From positions 1 to 41,362 of the forward strand of contig CALVRD010000003.1 in assembly GCA_944358435.1 (NCBI GenBank): DNA of 41,362 nucleotides, given 5' to 3'. The stretch comes from an uncultured Bacilli bacterium. Its GTDB lineage: Bacteria; Bacillota_I; Bacilli_A; RF39; UBA660. Position numbers and translations under genes: made by a program. The notes beneath the pieces were generated by a model. The model searched no databases, was not told where the DNA came from, and was given only the letters and a program-made list of their open reading frames with translations. Below, one piece after another: positions 26,751 to 35,853 of the stretch; position 1 is the first letter of the stretch; each line of letters begins with the position of its first letter.

Positions 26751-26796
26751 GAAAAAATCATAGTGTTTTTGTGATATGTAACGCTATGATTTTTTT
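26751..26796. terminator. Bidirectional terminator
   Basis: ATCATAGTGTT (26757-26767) pairs with AACGCTATGAT (26780-26790), with one G-U pair. A-run on the left and T-run on the right mean it can stop transcription from both the HA-repeat operon and the opposing YigZ-type gene. Confidence 0.8.
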
Positions 26797-27375
26797 CTAT
26801 TGGGTATTTTTTATGTACTCTTCGTTAATTATTTCATAATTATAATTAGTTAATATATTTAATTTATCTTTTGGTATTAATACTTCATAAGTTATATTTT
26901 CTTGGTAGTCTTTATTTATAATTTGATAATCTTTTAGAAGATAATTAAGATTTTTTTGGTCACTATACATTATATTTATTTTGATTTTATATCCCTTTAT
27001 AACATTAATTAGATTAGTTTTTTTTATGACTTCTTTTACTGATTTGCTATAGGCTCTAACTAAACCACCTGTACCTAATTTTATACCACCAAAATATCTA
27101 ATGGTAATAGCTAAAATATTAATTAAATTTTCTTTTATTAAGATGTTTAACATTGGCAGACCAGCAGTTCCACTAGGTTCTCCATCATCACTTGACTTTT
27201 GATAATCTTCAGTAAGATAGGCATAACAATAATGATTAGCTGTTGGATAAGAGACTTTAATTTTATTTATTATTTCTTGAATATTAGAATTTGAATTTAT
27301 GGGTAATATAATAGTAATGAAACGTGAATTTTTTATAATAATTTCATTTTCTTTTACCTCGGTTATGGTTTTCAT
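26797..27375 (-). CDS. IMPACT/YigZ family protein
   Basis: This 192-aa protein belongs to the UPF0029/IMPACT family. Its strongest signatures are the SSDDGEPSGTAGLPML block (about residues 60-75) and FGGIKLGTGGLVRAYSKSV (about 93-111). A shorter C-terminal ferredoxin-like domain (DUF1949 type) follows. Bacterial members have been proposed to act in translation control, but their biochemical role is not settled. The ATG at 27375 has an AGGTGA site on the minus strand, and the gene ends at the bidirectional terminator. Length is close to the usual 200-215. Confidence 0.9.
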   Translation of the reverse strand: MKTITEVKENEIIIKNSRFITIILPINSNSNIQEIINKIKVSYPTANHYCYAYLTEDYQKSSDDGEPSGTAGLPMLNILIKENLINILAITIRYFGGIKLGTGGLVRAYSKSVKEVIKKTNLINVIKGYKIKINIMYSDQKNLNYLLKDYQIINKDYQENITYEVLIPKDKLNILTNYNYEIINEEYIKNTQ

Positions 27376-27457
27376 TTAATCACCTGAAATTATTATACAT
27401 TATCTTCTAGATTATTTCTAGGTGGTGTGTTATAATTCACATTAGGAGGATTAAATT

Positions 27458-28633
27458 ATGTTTTTTAATAAGAAGAAAGATCAAAATATAGATGTTTCAA
27501 GTTTAAATGAAATACTAGAAATTGGTAAGAGATTGATGCATATAATTTATGTTGTAACAATAGTAGTTTTAGTATTACTTGCGACTTATGTTTTGAGAGA
27601 ATGGAAATTATTTCATTATTTAGGTGAATTATTAGTAGTTATTTCACCAATATTTATCGGAATAATAGTAGCATGGTTATTTGATCCAGTGGTAACTTGG
27701 TTACAAGAAAAAAAAGTTCCAAGGATTGTTGGCTGCATTGGAATTTATCTATTATTAATTTCATTTATTTTTATAATTTTATATTCATTTATTCCATTAC
27801 TTGGAGATCAAATTGGTGATTTTGTTGGAACTATTCCGGATATTTTTAGTAATTTAAAGGATTTTGCTGATGGAATGTTTGATTTCTTTGGACAAAGTGG
27901 AGCGGATGTTAAATTTATTGAAGAAAAACTATATTTATGGTTAGAAAATTTTGCAACCGAATTAACTACTGGTTTACCTAATATGTTATTGAATATTATT
28001 AAATCAATGTTAAATGGGGGACTAAGCGTTGTATTAGGATTAATGATTGGTTTTTATATGTTATTTGATTTTAATAAAATTAACGATGTTTTAGTTAATA
28101 ATATGCCTATTTCATGGAGAAAAAATTATGCTGAGTTAGGTTCTAGAATTAATTCTTCATTACGTAACTATGTTCAAGGAATTTTACTTATTATGTTCCT
28201 AGTATTTATTACTCAAACTATTGGGCTTACATTAGCTGGAATTAAGGCTCCATTAATCTTTGCACTATTCTGTGCTTTAACTGATGTTATTCCTTATTTT
28301 GGACCATATATTGGGGCAGTACCTGCAATTATAGTTGGTTTTACAATTTCACCTATAACAGGAATTTTATGTATTGTTTCAATAGTAGTAGTTCAAACAC
28401 TAGAAAACAATTTCTATCAACCATTAATTATGGGCCATACTATGAAGTTACATCCAGTAACAATTATGGTAAGTCTATTGATTTTCCAACATTTTTTTGG
28501 TATTATAGGAATGGTTATAGCGACACCGGCTGTTGCTTGTATAAAGGTAATTTGCTCATTTGTTAATGAGAAACTACATCTTATTGATATGATTGTAGGT
28601 GCTAGTGAAGAAGTTGAAATTCAATCAAATTAA
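27458..28633 (+). CDS. AI-2E/YtvI-family permease
   Basis: The 391-aa membrane protein has about eight hydrophobic segments and family motifs of the PerM/YtvI/AI-2E exporter group: LLVVISPIFIGIIVAWLF near residue 60, the GLMIGFYMLFDF stretch, the FALFCALTDVIPYFGPYIGAVPA region and the ENNFYQPLIMGHTMKLHPV motif near the end. Family members are exporters or sodium/proton antiporters of uncertain substrate; some YtvI relatives are sporulation-linked. It starts at ATG 27458 with AGGAGG (27444-27449). It is followed by a T-box leader rather than a plain terminator. Confidence 0.88.
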   Translation: MFFNKKKDQNIDVSSLNEILEIGKRLMHIIYVVTIVVLVLLATYVLREWKLFHYLGELLVVISPIFIGIIVAWLFDPVVTWLQEKKVPRIVGCIGIYLLLISFIFIILYSFIPLLGDQIGDFVGTIPDIFSNLKDFADGMFDFFGQSGADVKFIEEKLYLWLENFATELTTGLPNMLLNIIKSMLNGGLSVVLGLMIGFYMLFDFNKINDVLVNNMPISWRKNYAELGSRINSSLRNYVQGILLIMFLVFITQTIGLTLAGIKAPLIFALFCALTDVIPYFGPYIGAVPAIIVGFTISPITGILCIVSIVVVQTLENNFYQPLIMGHTMKLHPVTIMVSLLIFQHFFGIIGMVIATPAVACIKVICSFVNEKLHLIDMIVGASEEVEIQSN

Positions 28634-28642
28634 AACTATGAA
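28614..28642 (+). promoter_or_regulatory. Probable promoter of the T-box operon
   Basis: TTGAAA (28614-28619) and TATGAA (28637-28642) are 17 bases apart and overlap the end of the permease gene, just upstream of the T-box leader. Confidence 0.5.
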
Positions 28643-28649
28643 TAAAGAT

Positions 28650-28815
28650 GAGTACTAAAATTAATTATTTTAAGAGAGTTAGTGATTGGTGGAAACTAAT
28701 AATAGTTATTTTAGGAAGCTACTTTAGGAGTTTTATCGGGAAGACCGTTATTTAAATTAAGACCAGATAGGATGGTACCGGACATTTGTCCTCCTATCAT
28801 GGTCTTTATTTGTAT
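28650..28815 (+). promoter_or_regulatory. Alanine T-box riboswitch
   Basis: The leader has the standard T-box parts in order: AGAGAG at the base of stem I, a distal GGTGGAAA, then the specifier loop GAA-GCT-ACT, in which GCT (28718-28720) is an alanine codon. The T-box sequence TGGTACCG follows at 28773-28780. The terminator is formed by AGACCAGATAGGA (28760-28772) pairing with TCCTATC and TGGTCT (28792-28805, one bulge), with T-rich sequence after it. The competing antiterminator pairs AGGA/GGAC around the T-box with GTCCT. Uncharged tRNA-Ala should favour readthrough into the downstream operon, which includes alaS. Specifier and target gene agree. Confidence 0.93.
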
Positions 28816-28833
28816 ATATAAGGAGGAAAAAGA

Positions 28834-29385
28834 ATGAAATTATTTGTTATTGGGGGAGTAGCTAAAAGTGGTAAAAACACTTTTGGTAAATATTTAAGTG
28901 AAGAGTTAAAAAGTTATGGTTATAAGCCTTGTGTAATGCATATTACTCAGACGCTTTATACATATGCCAGAAATTATTTTTCTTGGGATGAGAATTCTTC
29001 AGAAAAGCCAAGAGAATTTTTACAAAAAATGGGTATTGAAACAATTAGAGAAAAGTTACATAAAACTTATTTTCTTATCGATAGAACATGTGAAGATATT
29101 GAAATACTTAGTAATTTCTTTGATGCTTTTATTATTACTGATGCTAGATTAATTATGGAATTTGAAGAGTTTAGGAAAAGATTTGATGATGTTGTAGTAA
29201 TTAAATTGACTCGTAGCAATTACGATAATGGTTTAAGTGAAGAAGAAAGAAATCATATTACAGAAACTGAGTTATTAGATTATAAAAAGTTTGATTATGA
29301 AATTGAAAATAATAGTTTGGAATCTTTACATCAACAAGCTAAAAAAATTATAGAATTAGAAGAGAGTGGTAAAAGTAATGAATAA
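28834..29385 (+). CDS. Deoxynucleoside monophosphate kinase-like P-loop protein
   Basis: A 183-aa P-loop protein with the nucleotide-binding motif GVAKSGKNT at residues 8-16, similar to GKDT-type loops of phage and bacterial dNMP kinases. Further features are TDARLIMEFEEF (about 109-120), VVVIKLTRS, and a lid-like EEERNHITETEL with TELLDYKKFDYEIENN near the end, a pattern common in this kinase group. It likely phosphorylates a nucleoside monophosphate, but the substrate is not clear. AAGGAGG lies just before ATG 28834. It is the first gene behind the alanine T-box and overlaps the next gene by eight bases. Confidence 0.72.
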   Translation: MKLFVIGGVAKSGKNTFGKYLSEELKSYGYKPCVMHITQTLYTYARNYFSWDENSSEKPREFLQKMGIETIREKLHKTYFLIDRTCEDIEILSNFFDAFIITDARLIMEFEEFRKRFDDVVVIKLTRSNYDNGLSEEERNHITETELLDYKKFDYEIENNSLESLHQQAKKIIELEESGKSNE

Positions 29386-29935
29386 ATTAATTGCAGTTGT
29401 AGGAATGGCTGGTAGTGGTAAAAGTGTTGCGACAGAATACTTAGAAAATAATGGCTGGACTAAATTATATTTTGGTGGAGTAATTTATGATCGTATGAGA
29501 GAAGAGGGGATAGAGATTACTCCAGCTAGTCAAAAAGAATACCGGGAGAAAATTAGAGAAAAGTATGGTATGGCTGCAGTAGCAATTTTATTGAAAGATA
29601 AAATAAGAGAAGCTTATGGTAAAGGGAATACAGTACTTGATGGATTATATTCTTGGGATGAGTATTTGGTTTTAAAAGATGAATTTCCTGAATTAAAATT
29701 AATTGGAGTTATCTGTGATAAAAAGATTAGATATGATCGTATTAGTAAAAGGAAAGATAGACCATTTAATGCTGAAGAAATTCATATTCGCGATATTTCT
29801 GAAATTGAAAATTTAGCAAAAGGTGGACCTATTGTGTTTGCTGATTATTATATTTTTAATAATGGTAGTATTGAGGATTATACAAGACAGTTATTAGATA
29901 TATTAGATTGTATTGAACAAGAGGGAGAGAAGTAA
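29378..29935 (+). CDS. UPF0200/dephospho-CoA-kinase-like P-loop kinase
   Basis: A 185-aa P-loop protein with GMAGSGKS at about residues 8-15, FGGVIYDRMREEGIEITP, EKYGMAAVAI, VLDGLYSWDEYLVLKDEF, RISKRKDRP, and ADYYIFNNGS near the end. This order resembles UPF0200-type nucleotide kinases known from archaea and, more distantly, dephospho-CoA kinase (CoaE). The substrate is not assigned. A GTG at 29366 is in frame, but ATG 29378 begins the conserved MNKLIAVVGMAGSGK. It is coupled to the previous gene by overlap and sits one base before the alaS start codon. Confidence 0.68.
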   Translation: MNKLIAVVGMAGSGKSVATEYLENNGWTKLYFGGVIYDRMREEGIEITPASQKEYREKIREKYGMAAVAILLKDKIREAYGKGNTVLDGLYSWDEYLVLKDEFPELKLIGVICDKKIRYDRISKRKDRPFNAEEIHIRDISEIENLAKGGPIVFADYYIFNNGSIEDYTRQLLDILDCIEQEGEK

Positions 29936-29936
29936 A

Positions 29937-32627
29937 ATGAAATATATGAGTCATGACGATATTAGAAATACATGGTTTAAGTTTTTTAGGGAAAAGGGGC
30001 ATAAATTATTTGAAAGTGCACCATTAGTACCAATAAATGATGATAGTCTTTTATGGGTAAATGCTGGTGTTACTCCATTAAAAAAATATTTTGATGGTTC
30101 TGAAGTTCCTGATTCTAGAAGACTTATGAGTATTCAAAAATGTATTCGTACTAATGATATTGAAAATGTTGGAGATGCTACTCACCATACATTTTTTGAA
30201 ATGATGGGAAATTTCTCAGTAGGAGATTATTTTAAGAATGAGGCAATTGCTTATTCATTTGAATTATTAACTAGTTCAGAATATTTTGGAGTTGATCCGA
30301 ATCGTTTATTTGTAACAGTTTATACACATGATGAGGCTGCAAAAAGAAGATGGATTGAAGTTGGTCTTGATCCTAGTCATATAATACCATTAGAGGGAAA
30401 CTTTTGGGAAATTGGTGAAGGCCCTTGTGGACCTGATTCAGAGATATTTTATGATCGTGGAGCTAAGTATGATCCAGAGGGAGATGCTTTTGATAAGTTT
30501 AAAAATGATGAAAATCAATATCGTTATGTAGAAATTTGGAATAACGTATTTAGCCAATTTAATTCTAAAGAGGGTGTTGCAAGAGAAGAATATAAAGAAT
30601 TACCAAGTAAGAATATTGATACTGGTGCAGGACTTGAAAGATGGTGTGCTATATTCCAAGGAGTTGATAGTAACTTTGAGACGGATTTATTTAAGCCAAT
30701 TTTAGAACATATTAGTTTACTTACTGGAGCTAAGTATAGTGGCCAAAGGGAATATCGAATTATAGCTGATCATATTAGAACAATTACTTTTGCTTTAGCA
30801 GATGGAGCTTGTTTTGAAAATGTTGGACGAGGATATGTACTTAGAAGATTACTTAGAAGAAGTGTTCGTTGTGGTAGACAGTTAGGGTTAGATGGACCAT
30901 TTATGTATAAGATTGTTTCTGATGTAGTTGATGTAATGAGAGAAGCTTATCCATATTTAGTTGCAAAAAGACCAATTATTGAAACTTTGGTATTAGAAGA
31001 AGAAAAATTATTTTTAAAGACTTTAGAAGCAGGGGAGAGAAGATTAAGAGAATTAGTTAAAGATTCTCCTGATGGAAGCATTAGTGGAGAAGAAGCTTTT
31101 ACGTTATATGATACATATGGTTTTCCATTTGAATTAACTCTTGAATATTTAAATGAATTAGGATATACAGTTTCACGTGATGAATTTGATAAATATATGG
31201 AAATACAAAGAGAGCTTGCTAAAAAGAATGCTAAAAATAAATCTTCAATGGCTAGTCAAAAGAAAGTACTTTTAGATTTTAAGGATAAAAGTCAATTCGC
31301 TTATGGAATATATAGATTAAAATCCAATGTTATAGCAATTTTTTCTAAAGATGAAATAGTTGATTCTATAGATCATGATTGCTATATAGCACTTGAGAGA
31401 ACTTGCTTTTATGCTGAGTCTGGTGGACAAGTTAGTGATACTGGTATGATAGTTGGTAAAAACTTTAAAGCAAGAGTTTTAGATGTATTTAAAGGACCAA
31501 ATGGCCAACATATTCATAAAGTTAAATTATTAGATGGAGTTATTTCTTTAAATGATGAGTGCGAAGCCATTGTTGATAAAGATCGCCGTAATAAAATTGA
31601 AGTTAATCACTCATGTGTTCATATTTTACAATATTCTCTTCAACAAGTTGTATCTTCTTCTATTAAACAAGCTGGTAGTTATGTTGATGATGAAAAATTA
31701 AGATTTGATTTTACTTATACTGGTAAAATGACTGATGATAAATTATTAGAAGTTGAACAGTTTGTTAAAGATATGATTAGTGAGAATTTAATAGTAGCAA
31801 CTGAAGTAATGCCTATTGATAAAGCTAAACAATTGGGAGCAATGGCCTTATTTAATGAAAAATATGGGGACATGGTTCGAGTTGTAAAAATAGGTAAATC
31901 AATGGAATTATGTGGCGGTACTCATACTACTAATACTAAAGAAATTAAAAATTTTGCTATTTACTCATGTGAGTCTAAAGGAAGTAATGTTTACCGTATA
32001 GAAGCTGTTACTGGCAATAAAGTAGAAGATGTTATGTTTGAAGTTATTAAGCCTTATAATGATGAAATGGTTAAATTATTAGTGAAAGCAAAAAATATTC
32101 TTGATGAAGCTAAAAACAATGGTATTATGTTAAATTTTGATGTAGAAATTGATAATAGTAAGCCAAGTTCTTATAAAGATATCGTTTTCAATAAAAATGA
32201 ATTATGCTATGTTCAACAAGAAGTTAAGGATTTAGAGAAAAAATATGTTGATTTAAGAGAACAAAAAGCTTTACAAAACTTAGATATTTATAAAGAAAAC
32301 ATTAAAGATTATAATGGTACTTTAGGGATTATTATGAAAGTTAATAATAAAGATGTTAATTTACTAAAAGCTGTTGCGGATAATTTAATTCAAGTTATGA
32401 AAGAAGGATTAGTTTTCTTTGCAAATGTAAAAAATGATGGAGCAGTTAATTTTATTGCAAGAAGTAATTGTCATGTTAACGCTGGTTTACTTGTTAAAAA
32501 TGCTGCTGTAATGTCAGAAGGTAATGGTGGTGGTAGCCCAACTTTTGCTCAAGGTGGAGGAAAGACTACTAGTATTTTAAATGAAATATTTGATTATGTA
32601 GAGAAAGCCTTAAAAGATGAAGCATAA
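29937..32627 (+). CDS. alaS: Alanyl-tRNA synthetase
   Basis: Class II synthetase charging tRNA-Ala. The 896-aa protein is full length. The catalytic domain contains HTFFEMMGNFSVGDYF and GPCGPDSEIF (about residues 75-180), followed by the tRNA-recognition region. The editing domain has NHSCVHIL (HxxxH zinc and editing motif) and CGGTH (about 655). A C-terminal coiled coil/C-Ala region ends with GNGGGSPTFAQGGG. The open frame extends upstream to 29913, but GAGGGAG at 29921-29927 fixes ATG 29937. It is controlled by the alanine T-box 1.1 kb upstream, across two kinase genes. Confidence 0.97.
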   Translation: MKYMSHDDIRNTWFKFFREKGHKLFESAPLVPINDDSLLWVNAGVTPLKKYFDGSEVPDSRRLMSIQKCIRTNDIENVGDATHHTFFEMMGNFSVGDYFKNEAIAYSFELLTSSEYFGVDPNRLFVTVYTHDEAAKRRWIEVGLDPSHIIPLEGNFWEIGEGPCGPDSEIFYDRGAKYDPEGDAFDKFKNDENQYRYVEIWNNVFSQFNSKEGVAREEYKELPSKNIDTGAGLERWCAIFQGVDSNFETDLFKPILEHISLLTGAKYSGQREYRIIADHIRTITFALADGACFENVGRGYVLRRLLRRSVRCGRQLGLDGPFMYKIVSDVVDVMREAYPYLVAKRPIIETLVLEEEKLFLKTLEAGERRLRELVKDSPDGSISGEEAFTLYDTYGFPFELTLEYLNELGYTVSRDEFDKYMEIQRELAKKNAKNKSSMASQKKVLLDFKDKSQFAYGIYRLKSNVIAIFSKDEIVDSIDHDCYIALERTCFYAESGGQVSDTGMIVGKNFKARVLDVFKGPNGQHIHKVKLLDGVISLNDECEAIVDKDRRNKIEVNHSCVHILQYSLQQVVSSSIKQAGSYVDDEKLRFDFTYTGKMTDDKLLEVEQFVKDMISENLIVATEVMPIDKAKQLGAMALFNEKYGDMVRVVKIGKSMELCGGTHTTNTKEIKNFAIYSCESKGSNVYRIEAVTGNKVEDVMFEVIKPYNDEMVKLLVKAKNILDEAKNNGIMLNFDVEIDNSKPSSYKDIVFNKNELCYVQQEVKDLEKKYVDLREQKALQNLDIYKENIKDYNGTLGIIMKVNNKDVNLLKAVADNLIQVMKEGLVFFANVKNDGAVNFIARSNCHVNAGLLVKNAAVMSEGNGGGSPTFAQGGGKTTSILNEIFDYVEKALKDEA

Positions 32628-33552
32628 TTATTTAATTGAAGGTGAAGATTTTTTAACTATACAGTTAGAAATTGATAAGATAATTAAAAATAATGATTTT
32701 TCTGATGCAACTATAAGTTATTATGATATGCAAGAAGTAGCACTTGAAAATGCACTTGAAGATTTAGATACATATGGTTTTTTTACTAGTAAAAAAGTTA
32801 TTGTAATTACTAATTTTGAAAATATTGATTTAAATAATTTTAAAGATTTAGAAAGATTAGTTAGATATGTGAAGAGTGAATGTTCTGATAATATTTTAAT
32901 TGTTGTTACTAAAAAGTTTGTAGTTAAAGATAATAAGTTTTTAAAAGAATTAAAGAAGAATTTAGAATCTATTTCTGTTTCATTAGAACCTATTAGTTAT
33001 ATTAAAAATGAACTAAAAGATTATAAAGCAGATACTGGTGTTATTAATATGATTAATACATATTGTCTTGGAGACATTACTAGGATACATAATGAATGTA
33101 GTAAATTAAAAGATTATAAATTAGAAGATAAATTTATTGGTAAAAATGATGTAGAAGAACTTGCTATTAAAAAGTTAGGAGATGCAACGGAGTTAACATT
33201 TTCTTTTGTTAGGGCTTTAGCAGAAAAGAATAAAAAAGAAGTATTAAAATTATATGAAGAGATTTTAAATTATCATGTTGAACCACTTAGTTTAATAGGA
33301 CTTTTAGCTAGTCAATTTCGAATTATGTATCAAGTTAAGGTACTTGATCGAAGAAGAACTTCTAATGCAGAAATTGCAAAGATATTAGAAACAAAAGAAT
33401 ATAGAATTATAAAGACTAGAGAATTAACTAGATATTATACAGAAAATGAAATACTTAATTTAATAATTAAGTTAAGTGATATTGATTTAAAGATAAAGAC
33501 GACTAATAGTGATTCTAATATGTTATTGCAATTATTTATATTAAATATGTAA
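32617..33552 (+). CDS. holA: DNA polymerase III delta subunit
   Basis: This 311-aa protein is the clamp-loader wrench subunit that opens the beta clamp. It has the three-domain HolA layout: an N-terminal degenerate AAA+ domain starting YLIEGEDFLTIQLEID, with FTSKKVIVITNFE around residues 55-68. A middle helical domain follows, and a C-terminal domain includes GDATELTFSFVRALAEKNK and EPLSLIGLLASQFRIMYQVK. The final part includes LKIKTTNSDSNMLLQLFI, typical of Firmicute HolA. The ATG lies inside the end of alaS (11-base overlap), so it belongs to the T-box operon. This is unusual coupling of a replication gene to alanine supply. Confidence 0.9.
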   Translation: MKHNYLIEGEDFLTIQLEIDKIIKNNDFSDATISYYDMQEVALENALEDLDTYGFFTSKKVIVITNFENIDLNNFKDLERLVRYVKSECSDNILIVVTKKFVVKDNKFLKELKKNLESISVSLEPISYIKNELKDYKADTGVINMINTYCLGDITRIHNECSKLKDYKLEDKFIGKNDVEELAIKKLGDATELTFSFVRALAEKNKKEVLKLYEEILNYHVEPLSLIGLLASQFRIMYQVKVLDRRRTSNAEIAKILETKEYRIIKTRELTRYYTENEILNLIIKLSDIDLKIKTTNSDSNMLLQLFILNM

Positions 33553-33592
33553 AAAAAACATACAGTTATTTGCTAGCTGTATGTTTTATTTT
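33551..33592. terminator. Bidirectional terminator
   Basis: AAAACATACAG (33555-33565) and CTGTATGTTTT (33577-33587) pair perfectly, flanked by an A-run on the left and a T-run on the right. It stops the holA operon and also overlaps the last codons of the opposing rarA gene. Confidence 0.85.
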
Positions 33593-34789
33593 TTCAAGTC
33601 GTTCATAAACTTCTTTTAGTTGTTTTTCATAACCTATATCTTTAGGTGTATAATATTTTTTATTTTTAATTTTGTCAGGTAAATATTGTTGAACAACATA
33701 GGCTCCTTTATAGTCATGAGGATATTTATAATCTTCGGAATCTGGTTTTATATGTTTAGGAATTGTTCCAACATTACCTTGTTCAATATCTTCTAAAGCT
33801 TTATCTAAGGCGACATGAGCAGTATTACTTTTGGGAGATAAAGCCATTTCTGCAACTATTGTTCCTAAGGGAATTCTGGCTTCAGGTAGACCAACTCTTT
33901 CAGCGGCATTTATAGCAGCTTCTACTCGAGGTCCAATAGTGGGATTGGCTAGACCAATATCTTCATAAGCAATTACTGACATGCGACGATAGATAGATTC
34001 TAAGTCTCCTTCAGCAATTAATCTAGCTAAATAATGAAGAGCAGCATCAACGTCACTTCCACGAATAGATTTTTGAAAACCACTTAATACGTCGTAATGA
34101 CCATCACCATCTTTATCTGAGAAGAATACAGGTTTATTATTAATTTTTCTAATTTTTTCTTCATTAATGATTTTATCATCTGTTGAATAAAAAGCTATTT
34201 CTAGTAAATTATAGGCATATCTTAAGTCATTTCCAGAAAGTTTGGCAATTAGTTCAATACTTTTATCATCTATTACTATTCCCTCTAAATCAGGATGTTT
34301 TATAGCTCTATTTAGTCCTTCAATAATATCTGATGTTTCTAAAGGATGTAATTCAAATAATTGACATCTACTGCGAATGGCTGGATTAATAGAGTGGTAT
34401 GGATTAGAAGTAGTCATTCCAATTAAAGTAATTAGGCCACTTTCAAGTTGAGGCAATAAGACATCTTGTTTATCTTTGTGAAGACGGTGAATTTCATCAA
34501 TAATTACGACCATTCCATCATACATTTTAGCTTCTTCTATAACGATATCTAAATCTTTTTTAGTATTTATAGTAGCATTTAAAAAACGATGTCTTAATCC
34601 TAAGTCATTGGCAATAGCATTAGCGATACTTGTCTTACCAATACCAGGTTTACCATATAAAATCATTGAAAATAATTTCTTATTTTTAACAAGATTAGTT
34701 AAAATTTTTCCTTCTCCAATAAGATGGTTTTGGCCAATAACTTCATCTAATGAGTTTGGTGCAAGTTTTATTGCTAAAGGTTTATTCAT
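33566..34789 (-). CDS. rarA: Replication-associated recombination protein RarA (MgsA family AAA+ ATPase)
   Basis: A 407-aa clamp-loader-like ATPase acting at stalled replication forks. It opens with the family signature LAIKLAPNSLDEVIGQNHL. Walker A is GKPGIGKTS, Walker B is VVIIDEIHRL, sensor 1 is in GMTTSNPYHSIN, and the arginine-finger region is AIRSRCQLFEL. The C-terminal half has GSDVDAALHYLARLIAEGD and YRRMSVIAYEDIGLANP, which are RarA-specific tetramerisation-domain sequences. The start at 34789 is preceded on the minus strand by GTGGTGA. Its 3' end runs into the bidirectional terminator. Confidence 0.95.
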   Translation of the reverse strand: MNKPLAIKLAPNSLDEVIGQNHLIGEGKILTNLVKNKKLFSMILYGKPGIGKTSIANAIANDLGLRHRFLNATINTKKDLDIVIEEAKMYDGMVVIIDEIHRLHKDKQDVLLPQLESGLITLIGMTTSNPYHSINPAIRSRCQLFELHPLETSDIIEGLNRAIKHPDLEGIVIDDKSIELIAKLSGNDLRYAYNLLEIAFYSTDDKIINEEKIRKINNKPVFFSDKDGDGHYDVLSGFQKSIRGSDVDAALHYLARLIAEGDLESIYRRMSVIAYEDIGLANPTIGPRVEAAINAAERVGLPEARIPLGTIVAEMALSPKSNTAHVALDKALEDIEQGNVGTIPKHIKPDSEDYKYPHDYKGAYVVQQYLPDKIKNKKYYTPKDIGYEKQLKEVYERLEKIKHTASK

Positions 34790-34832
34790 AAAATCACCAC
34801 ATTAGTTATTTTATCAAAGTTATTGTTAAAAA

Positions 34833-34907
34833 ACTAGTAATGTTTCATATTTACTAGTATATTTATCAATAAAATTCTCTTTATATGTGAAAATACATAT
34901 GTTTTTT
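34833..34907. promoter_or_regulatory. Paired inverted repeats between rarA and the xer gene
   Basis: ACTAGTAA (34833-34840) repeats in inverted form as TTACTAGT (34851-34858). A second repeat, ATATGT (34883-34888) and ACATAT (34895-34900), is followed by a T-run. They lie between divergent genes and could be operators; the second could attenuate transcription into the recombinase gene. Confidence 0.35.
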
Positions 34908-34950
34908 TCTTGTATTTTTGTACTATAATATATATAGGTATGGTGATTAT

Positions 34951-35850
34951 ATGAAAATAGATGTTGCGATCAATGATTTTATAAATTATTGTCTATTTGA
35001 AAAAGGTCTTTCTGATAAAACAAAAGAGTCTTATTTTAATGATTTGACTGTTTATAGAGAGTTTTTAAATGATCATGGTATATTTGATGTTAGTGATATT
35101 AGAGATGATGATATAAAGGAATTTTTAAAGTCAAGGTATCAGAGTGAAAAGACAACTACTATTGCTCATAATTTAACTGTTATTAAAAATTTCCATGCTT
35201 ATTTGTTACGTGTTGGGGTTGTTAAGAGGGATGTATCACAATTTGTTGAAAGACCAAAATTAAGGAAGTCTCTTCCTAAAACATTAAGTGTTGAGGATAT
35301 TGATGTGTTATTAGATATTGAGTTAAAGACGGTATTTGACTATCGTAATAAAGCTATGTTAGAATTAATGTATGGAACTGGATTACGAGTTAGTGAGATA
35401 GTTAATCTTACTTTTAATGATATTGATATGACTAATTGTATTATTAGAATTATGGGTAAGGGTAGTAAAGAAAGAGAAGTTCCTTTAGGAGAATATTCTA
35501 TTTATTATTTAAAACTTTATTTAGATAAGAGAGAGGCTATGCTTAAAGAAAAATCTTGCGATAAATTGTTTTTAAATAATCATGGACAAGGAATGACTAG
35601 ACAGGGATTCTTTAAGAATTTGAAAATATTGCTAAAGGAAAAAGGATTAAATACTAATGTATCTCCACATACGTTAAGACATTCTTTTGCAACCCATTTA
35701 TTAAATCGTGGTGCTGATTTGCGTAGTATTCAAGAAATGCTAGGACATTCTGATATTGCAACTACTAAGATATATACTCATGTTAGTAATGAAAAAGTAA
35801 TTGATGATTATAATAAATATCATCCTCGTAGTCATAAAGGAGATGTATGA
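34951..35850 (+). CDS. Xer-type tyrosine recombinase
   Basis: A 299-aa site-specific recombinase with an N-terminal SAM-like core-binding domain (about residues 1-85) and a catalytic domain from about 100. The catalytic residues are in GTGLRVSEIV (R), GKGSKEREVPL (K), HTLRHSFATHL (H and R), GHSDIATT (H) and IYTHVS (nucleophile Y). Length and sequence fit XerC/XerD, which resolve chromosome dimers at dif; I cannot separate C from D. The open frame starts at 34918, but GGTGA lies before ATG 34951. TATAAT at 34924-34929 is a possible -10. Filamentous phages often borrow XerCD, and such an element begins 1.8 kb downstream. Confidence 0.88.
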   Translation: MKIDVAINDFINYCLFEKGLSDKTKESYFNDLTVYREFLNDHGIFDVSDIRDDDIKEFLKSRYQSEKTTTIAHNLTVIKNFHAYLLRVGVVKRDVSQFVERPKLRKSLPKTLSVEDIDVLLDIELKTVFDYRNKAMLELMYGTGLRVSEIVNLTFNDIDMTNCIIRIMGKGSKEREVPLGEYSIYYLKLYLDKREAMLKEKSCDKLFLNNHGQGMTRQGFFKNLKILLKEKGLNTNVSPHTLRHSFATHLLNRGADLRSIQEMLGHSDIATTKIYTHVSNEKVIDDYNKYHPRSHKGDV

Positions 35851-35853
35851 TAA

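Noticed and set aside
26797-27375. Assigning a defined translation-control function to the YigZ-type protein
   Set aside because: The family is clear, but the role of bacterial members is unsettled and nothing nearby helps.
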